Positions 42,748 through 50,641 of a stretch of DNA of 64,000 nucleotides are shown here, one piece after another. The stretch is from Actinomadura meyerae. GTDB lineage: Bacteria; Actinomycetota; Actinomycetes; Streptosporangiales; Streptosporangiaceae. The notes beneath the pieces are model-generated. The model was not told where the DNA came from. It ran no database searches and was given only the letters and a program-made list of their open reading frames with translations. The position numbers and the translations under genes are program-made. Location of the stretch: the NCBI RefSeq assembly GCF_900188445.1, contig NZ_FZOR01000009.1:124001-188000 (forward strand), written 5' to 3'. Each line of letters begins with the position of its first letter. Position 1 is the stretch's first letter.

Positions 42748-43044
42748 ATGGCTCAGGTACGTCGGCAGGCAAACCTCCCTCGTCCCAGCTGGGGCTGGCA
42801 GGACGCCGCGGCGTGCCGGGGGGAAGACCTCGTCCTCTTCTTCGGTCCCGACGGCGAGCGCCAGCCCGAGCGTGAGATTCGCGAGCGCAAGGCCAAGCAG
42901 ATCTGCATGGGCTGCCCGGTCCGCACGGAGTGCCTGGACTACGCGGTGTCCCGGCCCGAGAAGTACGGCACGTGGGGCGGTCTCAACGAGGACGAGCGCG
43001 CGTCCGAGCGCCGTCGCCGGATGCGCCGCGCCAACGCCGCCTGA
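42748..43044 (+). CDS. WhiB family iron-sulfur transcriptional regulator
   Basis: A 98-aa Wbl protein. The four [4Fe-4S] ligands are Cys23, Cys53, Cys56 and Cys62 (CMGCPVRTEC), followed by the turn GTWGGLNEDER (usual form GVWGG) and a basic tail SERRRRMRRA that would contact DNA or sigma-A. It has no AT-hook, so it is not WhiB7. AAGGTGG precedes the ATG at 42748. The 185-bp upstream region has no open frame I would support; the long leader may still carry regulation. A terminator follows the gene. Confidence 0.95.
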   Translation: MAQVRRQANLPRPSWGWQDAAACRGEDLVLFFGPDGERQPEREIRERKAKQICMGCPVRTECLDYAVSRPEKYGTWGGLNEDERASERRRRMRRANAA

Positions 43045-43108
43045 CCGGGCGAGCGGGCAGGCCCAGAACGCTCCCGACGCGATCCCCGGCATGCCACCTG
43101 AAAACGTC

Positions 43109-43131
43109 ACGGCCCCGCCCCGCGGGGCCGT
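43109..43131 (+). terminator. intrinsic terminator after the WhiB gene
   Basis: ACGGCCCCG (43109-43117) and CGGGGCCGT (43123-43131) form a perfect 9-bp stem with a 5-nt loop, followed by TTGCGTT. It lies 65 bp past the WhiB stop. Confidence 0.75.
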
Positions 43132-43312
43132 TTGCGTTGCCGGGGCCGGTTCCGCCCGCGACCGGAACGGCCCGGTCGTCACATCTGCATCACAGGTGGG
43201 TTACATCGTCCCACGACATTCCATCCGGGATGCTTTTACCGCAAACGACTCCGCGATGTGACCCATTCACCGAAATTCGACGGCCGCCATTTCGGGCGCC
43301 GGGCGGGCCGGC

Positions 43313-44089
43313 TCACACCGGCCCGCCGCCTCCGTCCGCGGCTCCGTCCGGTCCGCCGCCCGCGCCTCCGCCGGGGCCTCCGCCGGGACCTCCGTCCGTG
43401 CCGCGCGCGGCGCGCTCCAGCCAGGCCCTCACGTCGGCATCGGTGAGCTGCTCGAAGTCGCGGTACCACTGGCCCACCGCGCGGAACTCCCACGGCGCCG
43501 CCGGGACGACGATGTCGTCCACCTCGGCCTCCAGCGCGTGCACGGTCTCCGCGGCGCCCACCGGCACCGCGAGCACCAGCCGGGACGGCCCGCGCTCGCG
43601 CATGGCCCGCACCGCGGCGCGGGCGGTGCCGCCGGTGGCGAGCCCGTCGTCCACCACGATCACGGCGCGGCCGGCGACCTCCGGCAGCGGGCGGCCGCCC
43701 CGGTAGGCCGCGACGCGGCGGTCCAGCTCGGCGCGCTCGGCCGCCACCGTGTCCGCCAGGTCGTCCTCGCGCAGCCCGAGCCGGGCCAGCAGCGCGCCGT
43801 CGAACACCGGGGAGCCGCCCTCGGCGATCGCCCCGACGCCGAGCTCCGGCTGCGGCGGGTAGCCGATCTTGCGGGTCACCAGGACGTCGAGCCGGGATCC
43901 GAGCCGCCGCGCGACCTCGTACCCGACGGGGACGCCGCCGCGCGGCAGCGCGAGGACGGCCGCGCCCGCGAGGTCCAGGGGGACGAGGCGCTCGGCGAGC
44001 ACGCGGCCCGCCTCGGTGCGGTCGGTGTAGGGGAGCCGGACGGTCTCCGCCCGCTGGAAGTCCCCTCGTGCGGATCTCTTCCAGGACAT
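43313..44089 (-). CDS. phosphoribosyltransferase-family protein
   Basis: A 258-aa type I PRTase fold. The PRPP motif VIVVDDGLATGGTARAA is near 145-161, and LPRGGVPVGYEVA near 50 marks the N-terminal loop. Homologues are often annotated as 'phosphoribosyltransferase' or erythromycin-esterase-linked PRTases of unknown base specificity. After the domain comes a Gly-rich tail (GTDGGPGGGPGGGAGGG) likely disordered. ATG at 44089 is preceded by a G-rich GGGGGT about 8 nt upstream; a longer frame reaches 44158. Monocistronic. Confidence 0.88.
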   Translation of the reverse strand: MSWKRSARGDFQRAETVRLPYTDRTEAGRVLAERLVPLDLAGAAVLALPRGGVPVGYEVARRLGSRLDVLVTRKIGYPPQPELGVGAIAEGGSPVFDGALLARLGLREDDLADTVAAERAELDRRVAAYRGGRPLPEVAGRAVIVVDDGLATGGTARAAVRAMRERGPSRLVLAVPVGAAETVHALEAEVDDIVVPAAPWEFRAVGQWYRDFEQLTDADVRAWLERAARGTDGGPGGGPGGGAGGGPDGAADGGGGPV

Positions 44090-44179
44090 GGGGACCACCC
44101 CCTTCCGGGGTGTCCCTACCCACTCACGGCGCCGCTCACGGGCCCGTGGGGCGCCCACCGGACACGGGCCGGGAACCGG

Positions 44180-45166
44180 TCAGGAGCCGGCGAGCCACCG
44201 CAGCGGGTTGTCGCGCAGGATCGCGCCGAGCGTCGCCTCGTCGGCGCCCGCGGCGCGCAGCGCGGGCAGGAACGCCTCGAACAGGTACCCGAAGCCCGCG
44301 CCGCCGTAGCGGCCGATCTGCGCCATCCGGGAGACGCCGGTGCTCAGCAGCACCCGGTCGGCGTGCCCGGCCTCCAGCAGGTCCAGCACGAGCCGGACGC
44401 GGGCGCCCACGGCGGCGGGGTCGCCGGCGGCGAGGCCGAGCGTGCCGAACGAGACGTAGCCGCCCATCTCGGCGATCTTGCGGTGCTGGCCGGGGTCGTC
44501 CACCCGGTCCTGCTGGCCGACGGCGACCCGGTCCGGGGCCAGCCCGGCGGAGGTGAGGATCTCCAGCTGGGCGAGCCCGGACCGGCCGTAGGTCGCGACG
44601 GACAGGCCGGAGTAGCGGGCCGCCCGCGCGGCGGCGCGCAGGCACAGCTCCTCGGTCTCGGTCGGCGACTCGCCCCAGGTGCCGATCTCGCCGATGACGC
44701 CGGGCAGGCAGTTGGTGCCGTCCATGCCGAAGCCGACCTCGGCGAGCAGCCGCTCCGCGAGCCGCTCCACGCCGGTCGGGCCGTCCGGGCCGCTCTCGGC
44801 GGCGAGGGTCTCCCGGACGAACGCCGGGTGGAACGGCTCGGTGAACACGCCCGTCCCGGCGACGACGGCCACCCGGGAGCCGGCGCTGATCCGGGCGAGC
44901 GCGGCGGCGTTGCGGCCCATGCCCGAGCAGGTGAGGTCGACCACGAGGCCGAGCCCGTGCTCCTTGCGCAGCGCGGACAGCTCCCGCTGGACGGCCTTCT
45001 CCTCGTCCAGCCAGCGGCCGGGGTCGGACTCGACCAGCTGGGGGCGCGCGGGCCAGCGCAGGTCCATCTGGAGGTGCTCGTGAGCGAGCACGGGACCGGT
45101 GATCTCGGACGTGGCGATCGTGCCGGTCACGGTCCGCAGCCGGCGGGTGTCCTCACGAGGGGTCAT
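44180..45166 (-). CDS. phosphotriesterase-family protein with altered metal site
   Basis: A 328-aa TIM-barrel amidohydrolase relative of PTE/Php. The first metal motif HxH is present (LAHEHLQMDLRW near 28), and a Glu stands in the bridging position (VIGEIGTWG near 165). But the regions that normally supply two further His and one Asp read VATYGRSG, VAVGQQDRVDD and LLSTGVSRM, so three of the six metal ligands appear to be replaced by Tyr, Gln and Thr/Gly. That suggests a changed chemistry or a loss of hydrolase activity. It lies 27 bp after the YihY gene on the same strand and may be co-transcribed. Confidence 0.82.
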   Translation of the reverse strand: MTPREDTRRLRTVTGTIATSEITGPVLAHEHLQMDLRWPARPQLVESDPGRWLDEEKAVQRELSALRKEHGLGLVVDLTCSGMGRNAAALARISAGSRVAVVAGTGVFTEPFHPAFVRETLAAESGPDGPTGVERLAERLLAEVGFGMDGTNCLPGVIGEIGTWGESPTETEELCLRAAARAARYSGLSVATYGRSGLAQLEILTSAGLAPDRVAVGQQDRVDDPGQHRKIAEMGGYVSFGTLGLAAGDPAAVGARVRLVLDLLEAGHADRVLLSTGVSRMAQIGRYGGAGFGYLFEAFLPALRAAGADEATLGAILRDNPLRWLAGS

Positions 45167-45193
45167 GCCACGCGAGGTTACGACATGTTTAAC

Positions 45194-46294
45194 CTATTCA
45201 GAGCCCTGTTCGGGGTTGTTTTTACCCGTGGCCCCCTGATCCCGGGGCACCTGCTCGGCCTGCGCCTCCCGGACGGCGCGCGCCCGCGCGGTGTCGCCGC
45301 TCGGCCAGAGCCGGTCGATCTCGGCGTTCAGCGCGGCCCCGATCAGCACCGCGAGCGCCGCGACGTACAGCCACGCGAGCACCGCGATCGCGGCCGAGAG
45401 CGACCCGTACACCGACACCCCGCTGAGCGAGCCGGCCAGGTAGAGCCGCAGGCCCGCGCTGCCGAGGATCCAGATCAGCAGGGCCAGCACGGCACCCGGC
45501 ACCTCGCGCCACCAGGACGTCCGCACCGGGACGCTCATGTGGTAGAGCAGCGCCAGGAAGACGATCGACAGGCTCACCACGACCGGCCAGTACAGCACTT
45601 CCACCGCCGGGGCGCTCTCCGGCAGCGCCTGCCGCACCAGCGCCGGCCCGGCCACCAGCAACGGGATGACGATCAGCATGACCAGCAGGCCGATGAGGTA
45701 GAGCACGAAGGCGCGCGTCCGGGTGCGGATCACCCCGCGGACCCCGGACAGCCCGTAGGAGATGGTGATCGTGTCGACGTAGACGTTCGTCGCCCGGGAC
45801 CCCGCCCAGAGCGAGATCAGGTAGCCGACGGACACGATGTCGGGGCTGCCGCCGCGGATCACGTCGTCGATCAGCGGGACGACGACCGTCTCGACCGCCG
45901 GGCCCGTCAGCACCGTCTGCGCCTGCTCGATCACCCAGGAGCGGATCTCGGCCACGGTGCCGTCGCCGAACAGGCCGCGCAGGTGGCCCATCGTGCCGAT
46001 CAGCCCGATGACCAGGGGCGGCAGCGACAGCAGCGCGAAGAACGCGGCCTCGGCCGCCAGGCCGGTCACCCGGTACCGGAACGCGCCGACCGCGGTGCCC
46101 TTCACGAGCAGCCAGCAGACGCGGGCGGCGGTGCGCAGGGCCGCGCGAGCGCTCGCGAGCGGATCCGGGCGCAGCCTCCACCGGGGGCCGCGCGGGTCCC
46201 GTCCGGAGTCGGAGTCCCCCGCCGAGGGGACGCCCTCGGCGTCGGAGACGGTCGTCACACCGCCCCACCGTAGAGCGTCGAGCGCCCGGAACAT
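45194..46294 (-). CDS. YihY/virulence factor BrkB family membrane protein
   Basis: A 366-aa inner-membrane protein with a charged N terminus (1-75) and six or so TM helices. The family block AAEAAFFALLSLPPLVIGLIGTMG near 90 and YGSLSAAIAVLAWLYVAALAVLIGAALNAE near 310 (split motif) are clear. No enzymatic role has been established; the 'RNase BN' name given to some relatives is wrong. The ATG at 46294 has only a weak GAGAAG ribosome site; a GTG at 46258 preceded by GGGG is an alternative. The upstream 264-bp gap (46295-46558) shows nothing I can name. Confidence 0.85.
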   Translation of the reverse strand: MFRALDALRWGGVTTVSDAEGVPSAGDSDSGRDPRGPRWRLRPDPLASARAALRTAARVCWLLVKGTAVGAFRYRVTGLAAEAAFFALLSLPPLVIGLIGTMGHLRGLFGDGTVAEIRSWVIEQAQTVLTGPAVETVVVPLIDDVIRGGSPDIVSVGYLISLWAGSRATNVYVDTITISYGLSGVRGVIRTRTRAFVLYLIGLLVMLIVIPLLVAGPALVRQALPESAPAVEVLYWPVVVSLSIVFLALLYHMSVPVRTSWWREVPGAVLALLIWILGSAGLRLYLAGSLSGVSVYGSLSAAIAVLAWLYVAALAVLIGAALNAEIDRLWPSGDTARARAVREAQAEQVPRDQGATGKNNPEQGSE

Positions 46295-46558
46295 GTCTTC
46301 TCGCCCATTTCGGTGGTCCCCCGCGTGCATCGGCCCGGCGGTCGCGCACCGGTCGCCTCCCCCGTCCGATCGTGCGCCCACCGGCCCGCTCCCCCGTCCA
46401 TGTCCTTGCCCATACCCGGTTGGACGGGGCGGAACGTCGTCCGGACCATGATCGTCCCGGTCCGGCCACGGGTCGGCGCAACCGCCCGCGCCCGGGCGTG
46501 TCAGGGGCCGGGCGGAGCCGCGCGCCGAGCACCGGGATCCATCGGTGACAATGGAGGG

Positions 46559-46729
46559 GTGATCTGCCGGTCCTGCCGCGAGCGCCGCCATGGGGAATGC
46601 CGTGGCGGCTCCTGGTGCGACTGCCAGCACCGGCCCCCGCCCGCGACGCCGGAGCGCGGTGCCGCGCCCGGCCGCCGCCCGTCCGGCGACGACGCCGAAC
46701 CGCGGGTGAACTGGCGGAGGCAGGGGTGA
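46559..46729 (+). CDS. small Cys-rich putative zinc-binding protein, 56 aa
   Basis: GTG at 46559 follows the -10-like GACAAT (46547-46552) by exactly 6 nt, so translation is probably leaderless. The frame encodes ICRSCRERRHGECRGG followed by SWCDCQH, then a Pro/Ala/Arg-rich middle and the ending EPRVNWRRQG. The Cys pattern CxxCx7CxxxxxCxC with a His is zinc-finger-like. I recall close relatives across actinobacteria that share the RxHxECRGGxWCDCQH core and the VNWxRQG end, so I treat it as a conserved small protein; that recollection should be checked. Function unknown. Confidence 0.65.
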   Translation: MICRSCRERRHGECRGGSWCDCQHRPPPATPERGAAPGRRPSGDDAEPRVNWRRQG

Positions 46730-46773
46730 CGGGCCCGATGACGCATCTCACGTGTCCGTATGGCGGACGAGGC

Positions 46774-46803
46774 TGGACAGGCCGTGAGCGGTCGTGTCAG
46801 AGT
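46774..46803 (+). promoter_or_regulatory. promoter of the leader peptide and sulfite reductase operon
   Basis: TGGACA (46774-46779) and CAGAGT (46798-46803) are 18 nt apart; the leader peptide ATG starts 6 nt after the -10 box, which predicts a leaderless mRNA. An inverted repeat GTCCG-N5-CGGAC (about 46755-46769) lies upstream and may be a regulator site. Confidence 0.5.
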
Positions 46804-46809
46804 CAAGGT

Positions 46810-46887
46810 ATGACTGCTGCGGACCCCCTGCTGGCGAAGCGCCGGCACGTGGACTTCCTGCGCGTCCGCAGCGCGATCTGTCGGTGA
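46810..46887 (+). CDS. cysteine-responsive leader peptide, 25 aa
   Basis: MTAADPLLAKRRHVDFLRV, then RSAICR: the RRHVDxxRVxSAxCR signature is that of the actinobacterial 'putative leader peptide' family that precedes sulfur-assimilation operons. The single Cys near the end would stall ribosomes when charged tRNA-Cys is short, altering folding of the downstream mRNA. Leaderless cysteine-rich uORFs acting as attenuators have been shown in mycobacteria; here the peptide sits 142 bp before sulfite reductase, which supports the same logic. The absence of any other gene in the gap supports it. Confidence 0.75.
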   Translation: MTAADPLLAKRRHVDFLRVRSAICR

Positions 46888-46894
46888 CGCCCCG

Positions 46895-46924
46895 ACCACG
46901 CCCCCTGCTCAGCGGGCGCGTGGT
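46895..46924 (+). promoter_or_regulatory. candidate attenuator hairpin
   Basis: ACCACG-CCCC pairs with GGG-CGCGTGGT (46895-46924) immediately after the leader peptide stop. It would be the structure altered by ribosome stalling, either freeing or hiding the sulfite reductase ribosome site. No competing hairpin was worked out in detail. Confidence 0.4.
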
Positions 46925-47028
46925 GCATCGGCGTCACCTTTGACCTGATCCTGCTCAGCGTTGAGCCGGCCGTCCGAGCCTGCCGGTGCGCTACGCGTCC
47001 CTCACGACCACAGATGAGGACGCGCGCC

Positions 47029-48681
47029 GTGCCACCCGCGATCAAGCGCAAGAAGGGCGAGGGCCAATGGGCCCTCGGCTACCGCGAACCGCTCAACAAG
47101 AACGAAGAGAACAAGAAGAACGACGACGGCCTCAACGTCCGCCGCCGCATCATCGACGTCTACTCCAAGACCGGCTTCGACTCGATCGACCCCGCCGACC
47201 TGCGCGGCCGCTTCCGCTGGATGGGCCTGTACACCCAGCGCAAGCCCGGCATCGACGGCGGCAAGACCGGCGCGCTCGAGGACGAGGAGCTCGAGGACCG
47301 CTACTTCATGATGCGGGTGCGGATCGACGGGGGCCAGCTGAGCGGCCCGCAGCTTCGCACGATCGCCGACATCTCCACGCGGTACGCGCGCGGCAGCGCC
47401 GACATCACCGACCGGCAGAACGTCCAGCTGCACTGGGTGCGGATCGAGGACGTCCCGGCGATCTGGGAGGCGCTGGAGGCCGTCGGGCTGCACACCACGG
47501 AGGCGTGCGGGGACGTCCCGCGCACCATCATCGGCTGCCCGCTCGCGGGGATCGCCGCCGACGAGGTGATCGACGCGACCGCCGACCTGCGGGAGATCCA
47601 CGACCGGTACATCGGCTCCCCCGAGTTCTCCAACCTGCCGCGCAAGTACAAGACGGCGCTGTCGGGGTGCACCGCGCACTGCACCGTCCACGAGATCAAC
47701 GACATCGCGTTCGTCGGCGTGGTGAACGAGGCGGGCGAGACCGGCTACGCGCTGTTCGTCGGCGGCGGCCTGTCGACCAACCCGATGTTCGCGCAGAGCC
47801 TCGGCGTGTTCGTGAAGCCGGAGCAGACCAGCGAGGTCTGGCACGCGGTCACCTCGATCTTCCGCGACTACGGCTACCGGCGGCTGCGCAGCCGCGCCCG
47901 GCTGAAGTTCCTGATGAAGGACTGGGGCGCGGAGAAGTTCCGCGAGGTGCTGGAGAAGGAGTACCTCGGGTACGCGCTGCCGGACGGCCCCGAGCCCGCC
48001 GCGCCGCGCCCGCGCCGCGACCACGTGGGCATCCACCCCCAGAAGGACGGGAACTTCTACGTCGGCTTCGCCCCGCGCGTGGGCCGCGTCAGCGGCGAGA
48101 TGCTCGGCGTCATCGGCGACCTCGCCGACCGCTACGGCTCGGGCCGGGTCCGCACGACCATCGAGCAGAAGATGGTCATCCTGGACGTCCCGGAGGAGAA
48201 CACCGAGGCGCTCGCCGACGAGCTGGCGAAGCACGACCTGCAGGTCCGGCCGTCCACGTTCCGGCGGCAGACGATGGCGTGCACGGGCATCGAGTACTGC
48301 AAGCTCGCGATCGTCGACACCAAGCAGCGCGCCATGGACCTGATCGACGAGCTGGAGAAGCGGCTCCCCGACTTCGACCAGCCGCTGACGATCAACGTCA
48401 ACGGCTGCCCGAACGCCTGCGCCCGCATCCAGGTCGCCGACATCGGCCTCAAGGGTCAGCTGGTCGTGGACGAGAACGGCGACCAGGTCGAGGGCTTCCA
48501 GATCCATCTGGGCGGCCAGCTCGGCGCGTCCTTCGGCAAGAAGGTGCGCGGGCTGAAGACCACCTCGGCCGGGCTCACCGACTACGTCGAGCGGGTCGTC
48601 CGCAAGTTCGACGCGCAGCGCACCGAGGGCGAGACGTTCGCCGAGTGGGTGCGGCGCGCCGACGACGCCGACCTGAAGTAG
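47029..48681 (+). CDS. sirA: ferredoxin-dependent assimilatory sulfite reductase
   Basis: A ~550-aa siroheme/[4Fe-4S] enzyme reducing sulfite to sulfide with ferredoxin. Two nitrite/sulfite reductase half-domains are visible; cluster/siroheme Cys ligands are in MACTGIEYCK near 420 and NGCPNACAR near 465. MGLYTQRKPG and TTEACGDVPR correspond to the Tyr and Cys that form a covalent link next to siroheme in mycobacterial SirA. The close match to Streptomyces/Mycobacterium SirA over the full length fits a sulfite rather than nitrite role, as does the cysH neighbour. GAGGA lies 8 nt before the GTG at 47029; an ATG at 47014 has no ribosome site. Confidence 0.93.
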   Translation: MPPAIKRKKGEGQWALGYREPLNKNEENKKNDDGLNVRRRIIDVYSKTGFDSIDPADLRGRFRWMGLYTQRKPGIDGGKTGALEDEELEDRYFMMRVRIDGGQLSGPQLRTIADISTRYARGSADITDRQNVQLHWVRIEDVPAIWEALEAVGLHTTEACGDVPRTIIGCPLAGIAADEVIDATADLREIHDRYIGSPEFSNLPRKYKTALSGCTAHCTVHEINDIAFVGVVNEAGETGYALFVGGGLSTNPMFAQSLGVFVKPEQTSEVWHAVTSIFRDYGYRRLRSRARLKFLMKDWGAEKFREVLEKEYLGYALPDGPEPAAPRPRRDHVGIHPQKDGNFYVGFAPRVGRVSGEMLGVIGDLADRYGSGRVRTTIEQKMVILDVPEENTEALADELAKHDLQVRPSTFRRQTMACTGIEYCKLAIVDTKQRAMDLIDELEKRLPDFDQPLTINVNGCPNACARIQVADIGLKGQLVVDENGDQVEGFQIHLGGQLGASFGKKVRGLKTTSAGLTDYVERVVRKFDAQRTEGETFAEWVRRADDADLK

Positions 48682-48695
48682 GGAGCCGAGTCCCG

Positions 48696-48911
48696 ATGAG
48701 CGAGCGCATGGCGCCGTTCTACTGCCCGTACTGCGGCGAGGAGAGCCTGGAACCGCGCGCCCCCGAGGATCTCCCCGGGGGGCATGGGGGGTCGTCCCCC
48801 CAGCGTGACACGCACGGTTCCTGGTTCTGCCCCGACTGCCTCCGATCCTTCACGTTGAAGTTCCTCGGTGTCGGAGTCCCCGGCACCGCGAGCAAGGAGA
48901 CCCCTCGGTGA
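48696..48911 (+). CDS. small zinc-ribbon protein in the sulfate-assimilation operon
   Basis: A 71-aa protein with two CxxC knuckles (FYCPYCGEESLEPR and WFCPDCLRSFTLKF) forming a zinc ribbon. Homologues between sulfite reductase and cysH in actinobacteria are about 50 aa; here the linker between the knuckles is extended by GGHGGSSPQR, encoded by a G/C palindrome (see repeat at 48773-48802). GGGAG precedes the ATG at 48696. Stop and cysH start overlap as GTGA (48908-48911). Function unknown, possibly a ferredoxin- or APS-reductase-associated factor. Confidence 0.82.
   Translation: MSERMAPFYCPYCGEESLEPRAPEDLPGGHGGSSPQRDTHGSWFCPDCLRSFTLKFLGVGVPGTASKETPR
48773..48802. repeat. G/C palindrome inside the zinc-ribbon gene
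   Basis: TGGGGGG-TCGT-CCCCCCA (48785-48802) is a perfect 7-bp-arm hairpin, preceded by CCCCGGGG (48773-48780). It is in frame and lengthens the linker between the two zinc knuckles. It looks like a palindromic repeat unit that invaded a coding sequence. Confidence 0.7.
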
Positions 48912-49618
48912 CGCTCCTGGAGACCGACAGACCGACCCTCGACCTCGAAGACGTCGTCGAGTCCGCCGCCGCCGCCCTGGAGGGCGCGCCCACGCTGGAG
49001 GTCATCCGCTGGGCCGCCGCCACCTTCGGCGACCGCATCTGCCTCACCTCGTCCATGTCGGACGCGGCGCTGATCCACCTCGTGTCGAAGGTGAAGCCCG
49101 GCATCGACGTGCTGTTCGTCGACACCGGCTACCACTTCGCCGAGACGATCGGCACGCGCGACGCGGTCGAGGCCGTGTACCCGGTGAACGTCATCAACGT
49201 CACCCCGTCCCGCACGGTCGAGGAGCAGGAGGCCGCGCTCGGCCCCCGGCTGTTCGGCCGCAACCCCGACCTGTGCTGCCACCTGCGCAAGGTGGAGCCG
49301 CTCGGCCGCGCGCTGGAGGGCTACATGGCCTGGTTCAGCGGCATCCGCCGGGACGAGACCGCGAGCCGCCGCGACCGGAAGGTCGTCGAGTGGGACCGCA
49401 AGCGCGGCATGGTCAAGGTCAACCCGATCCTCGACTGGTCCCAGGAGGACATGGACAACTACATCGAGGACAACGGGGTGCTGGTCAACCCGCTGCACTA
49501 CGACGGCTACCCCTCGATCGGCTGCGCGCCGTGCACCCGCCCGGTCGCGCCCGGCGAGGACCCGCGCAGCGGCCGGTGGGCCGGGCTGGGCAAGACCGAG
49601 TGCGGCATCCACCTGTGA
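48908..49618 (+). CDS. cysH: APS/PAPS reductase
   Basis: A 236-aa thioredoxin-dependent reductase producing sulfite. The presence of the Cys pair NPDLCCHLRK and the second pair GCAPCTRPV marks the [4Fe-4S]-containing APS reductase type; the catalytic Cys is in the C-terminal KTECGIHL. SSMSDAALIHL and VDTGYHFAETI form the nucleotide site. Its GTG start overlaps the zinc-ribbon gene and its stop overlaps the chelatase start (GTGA at 49615-49618). CysD/CysN sulfurylase genes are not in this operon. Confidence 0.95.
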   Translation: MTLLETDRPTLDLEDVVESAAAALEGAPTLEVIRWAAATFGDRICLTSSMSDAALIHLVSKVKPGIDVLFVDTGYHFAETIGTRDAVEAVYPVNVINVTPSRTVEEQEAALGPRLFGRNPDLCCHLRKVEPLGRALEGYMAWFSGIRRDETASRRDRKVVEWDRKRGMVKVNPILDWSQEDMDNYIEDNGVLVNPLHYDGYPSIGCAPCTRPVAPGEDPRSGRWAGLGKTECGIHL

Positions 49619-50364
49619 CCGCTCCCCCGATGGTCGCGGTCGCGCACGGGAGCAGGGACCCGCGCGCCGCGGCGACCGTCGCCGCGCTGCTGGGCGCCGT
49701 CCGGGCGCGCCGCCCGGACGTGCCCGCGCACGCGGCGTTCCTCGACCACGGGCCGCCCGCGCCCGACCGGGTGCTGGACGGCCTGGCCCGGGACGGCGCG
49801 GACGCGGCCGTCGTGCTGCCGCTGCTGCTCACCGCCGCCTACCACAGCAAGACCGACATCCCGGGCGTCCTGAACCGGGTGCGGGCCCTGCATCCTCGCC
49901 TGGCGCTGCGGACGGCCGCGACGTTGGGCCCCCACCCGCTGCTCATGGACGCCCTGGAGCGCCGCCTGCGGGAGGCCGGCGTCGAGCCCGGCGACCCGGA
50001 CACGGCGGTCGTGCTCGTCTCTGCGGGCTCCAGCGACGCGTCCGCGAACGTGACGATCGCCCGGCTCGCCCGCCGCTGGCGCGCGCGCGGATGGCGGGAC
50101 GCCGTCCCCGCCTACGCGTCGGCGGCCGGCCCGAAGCCGGGCGAGGCCGTGGCGGCGCTGCGCGAGGCGGGCGCCCCGCGGGTGGCGGTGGCGTCCTACT
50201 TCCTGGCGCCGGGCTACTTCGCCGACAAGGTCCGCACGCAGACCCTGGCCGCCGGCGCCGACGCGGTCTCCCCGGTGCTCGGCGCGGCCCCGGAGGTCGC
50301 GGACCTGATCGTCCACCGCTACGACGAGGCGCTGGAGAGCGCGGGCCGGGCCGCCGCCGGGTAG
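49615..50364 (+). CDS. sirohydrochlorin chelatase (CbiX/SirB type)
   Basis: A 249-aa chelatase with two repeated CbiX domains that inserts iron into sirohydrochlorin to make siroheme for SirA. The metal-binding His are in VAVAHGSRDPRAAATV near 10 and LLLTAAYHSKTDIPG near 75; the second half mirrors the first (VVLVSAGSSDASAN, where the His is replaced, and ASYFLAPGYFADK). GTG start overlaps the cysH stop by 4 bp, so cofactor and enzyme are made together. Last gene of the sulfate-reduction operon. Confidence 0.9.
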   Translation: MTAPPMVAVAHGSRDPRAAATVAALLGAVRARRPDVPAHAAFLDHGPPAPDRVLDGLARDGADAAVVLPLLLTAAYHSKTDIPGVLNRVRALHPRLALRTAATLGPHPLLMDALERRLREAGVEPGDPDTAVVLVSAGSSDASANVTIARLARRWRARGWRDAVPAYASAAGPKPGEAVAALREAGAPRVAVASYFLAPGYFADKVRTQTLAAGADAVSPVLGAAPEVADLIVHRYDEALESAGRAAAG

Positions 50365-50401
50365 ACGTTCGGGCGCCGCCCACCCGGGTATGCGGGCCGC
50401 C

Positions 50402-50635
50402 ATGGAACGCGACGACTCCGGCCACGAGCCCCACGAGACGCACGACCGCGACTTCGCACCGGTGAACCGGCGCTCCGACGCCCGCGGCCGCACCGCGCCC
50501 CCGTCCACCCCCGAGCCGGGCGGGGAGGAGACCGGCGGCACGGGCGCGCCCGGCGTCCGCTACGGGCATCCCGACACGCTCCCGCCGGACGAGGCGGGCG
50601 TCGAGGAGGCCGAGCGGCACGACGACAGCCGCTGA
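50402..50635 (+). CDS. small acidic hydrophilic protein, 77 aa
   Basis: A disordered, charged protein (MERDDSGHEPHETHDRDFA onward) with no hydrophobic core and no cysteines; it contains a Thr/Pro/Gly-rich middle and ends RHDDSR. GC3 is high, consistent with coding. An ATG four codons upstream (50390) is possible. It could be a stress-type intrinsically disordered protein. It lies between the convergent DUF1707 gene (6 bp away) and the chelatase. I do not recognise it. Confidence 0.55.
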   Translation: MERDDSGHEPHETHDRDFAPVNRRSDARGRTAPPSTPEPGGEETGGTGAPGVRYGHPDTLPPDEAGVEEAERHDDSR

Positions 50636-50641
50636 CGCGGG

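Noticed and set aside
42748..43044. WhiB gene as WhiB7 (antibiotic-resistance regulator)
   Set aside because: WhiB7 has an AT-hook (RGRPRK-like) at the C terminus and a long leader with an upstream frame; the tail here is SERRRRMRRANAA and I find no supported upstream frame.
47029..48681. Nitrite reductase instead of sulfite reductase
   Set aside because: The gene is followed by cysH and a siroheme chelatase and preceded by a cysteine leader peptide, and the sequence follows the SirA type throughout.
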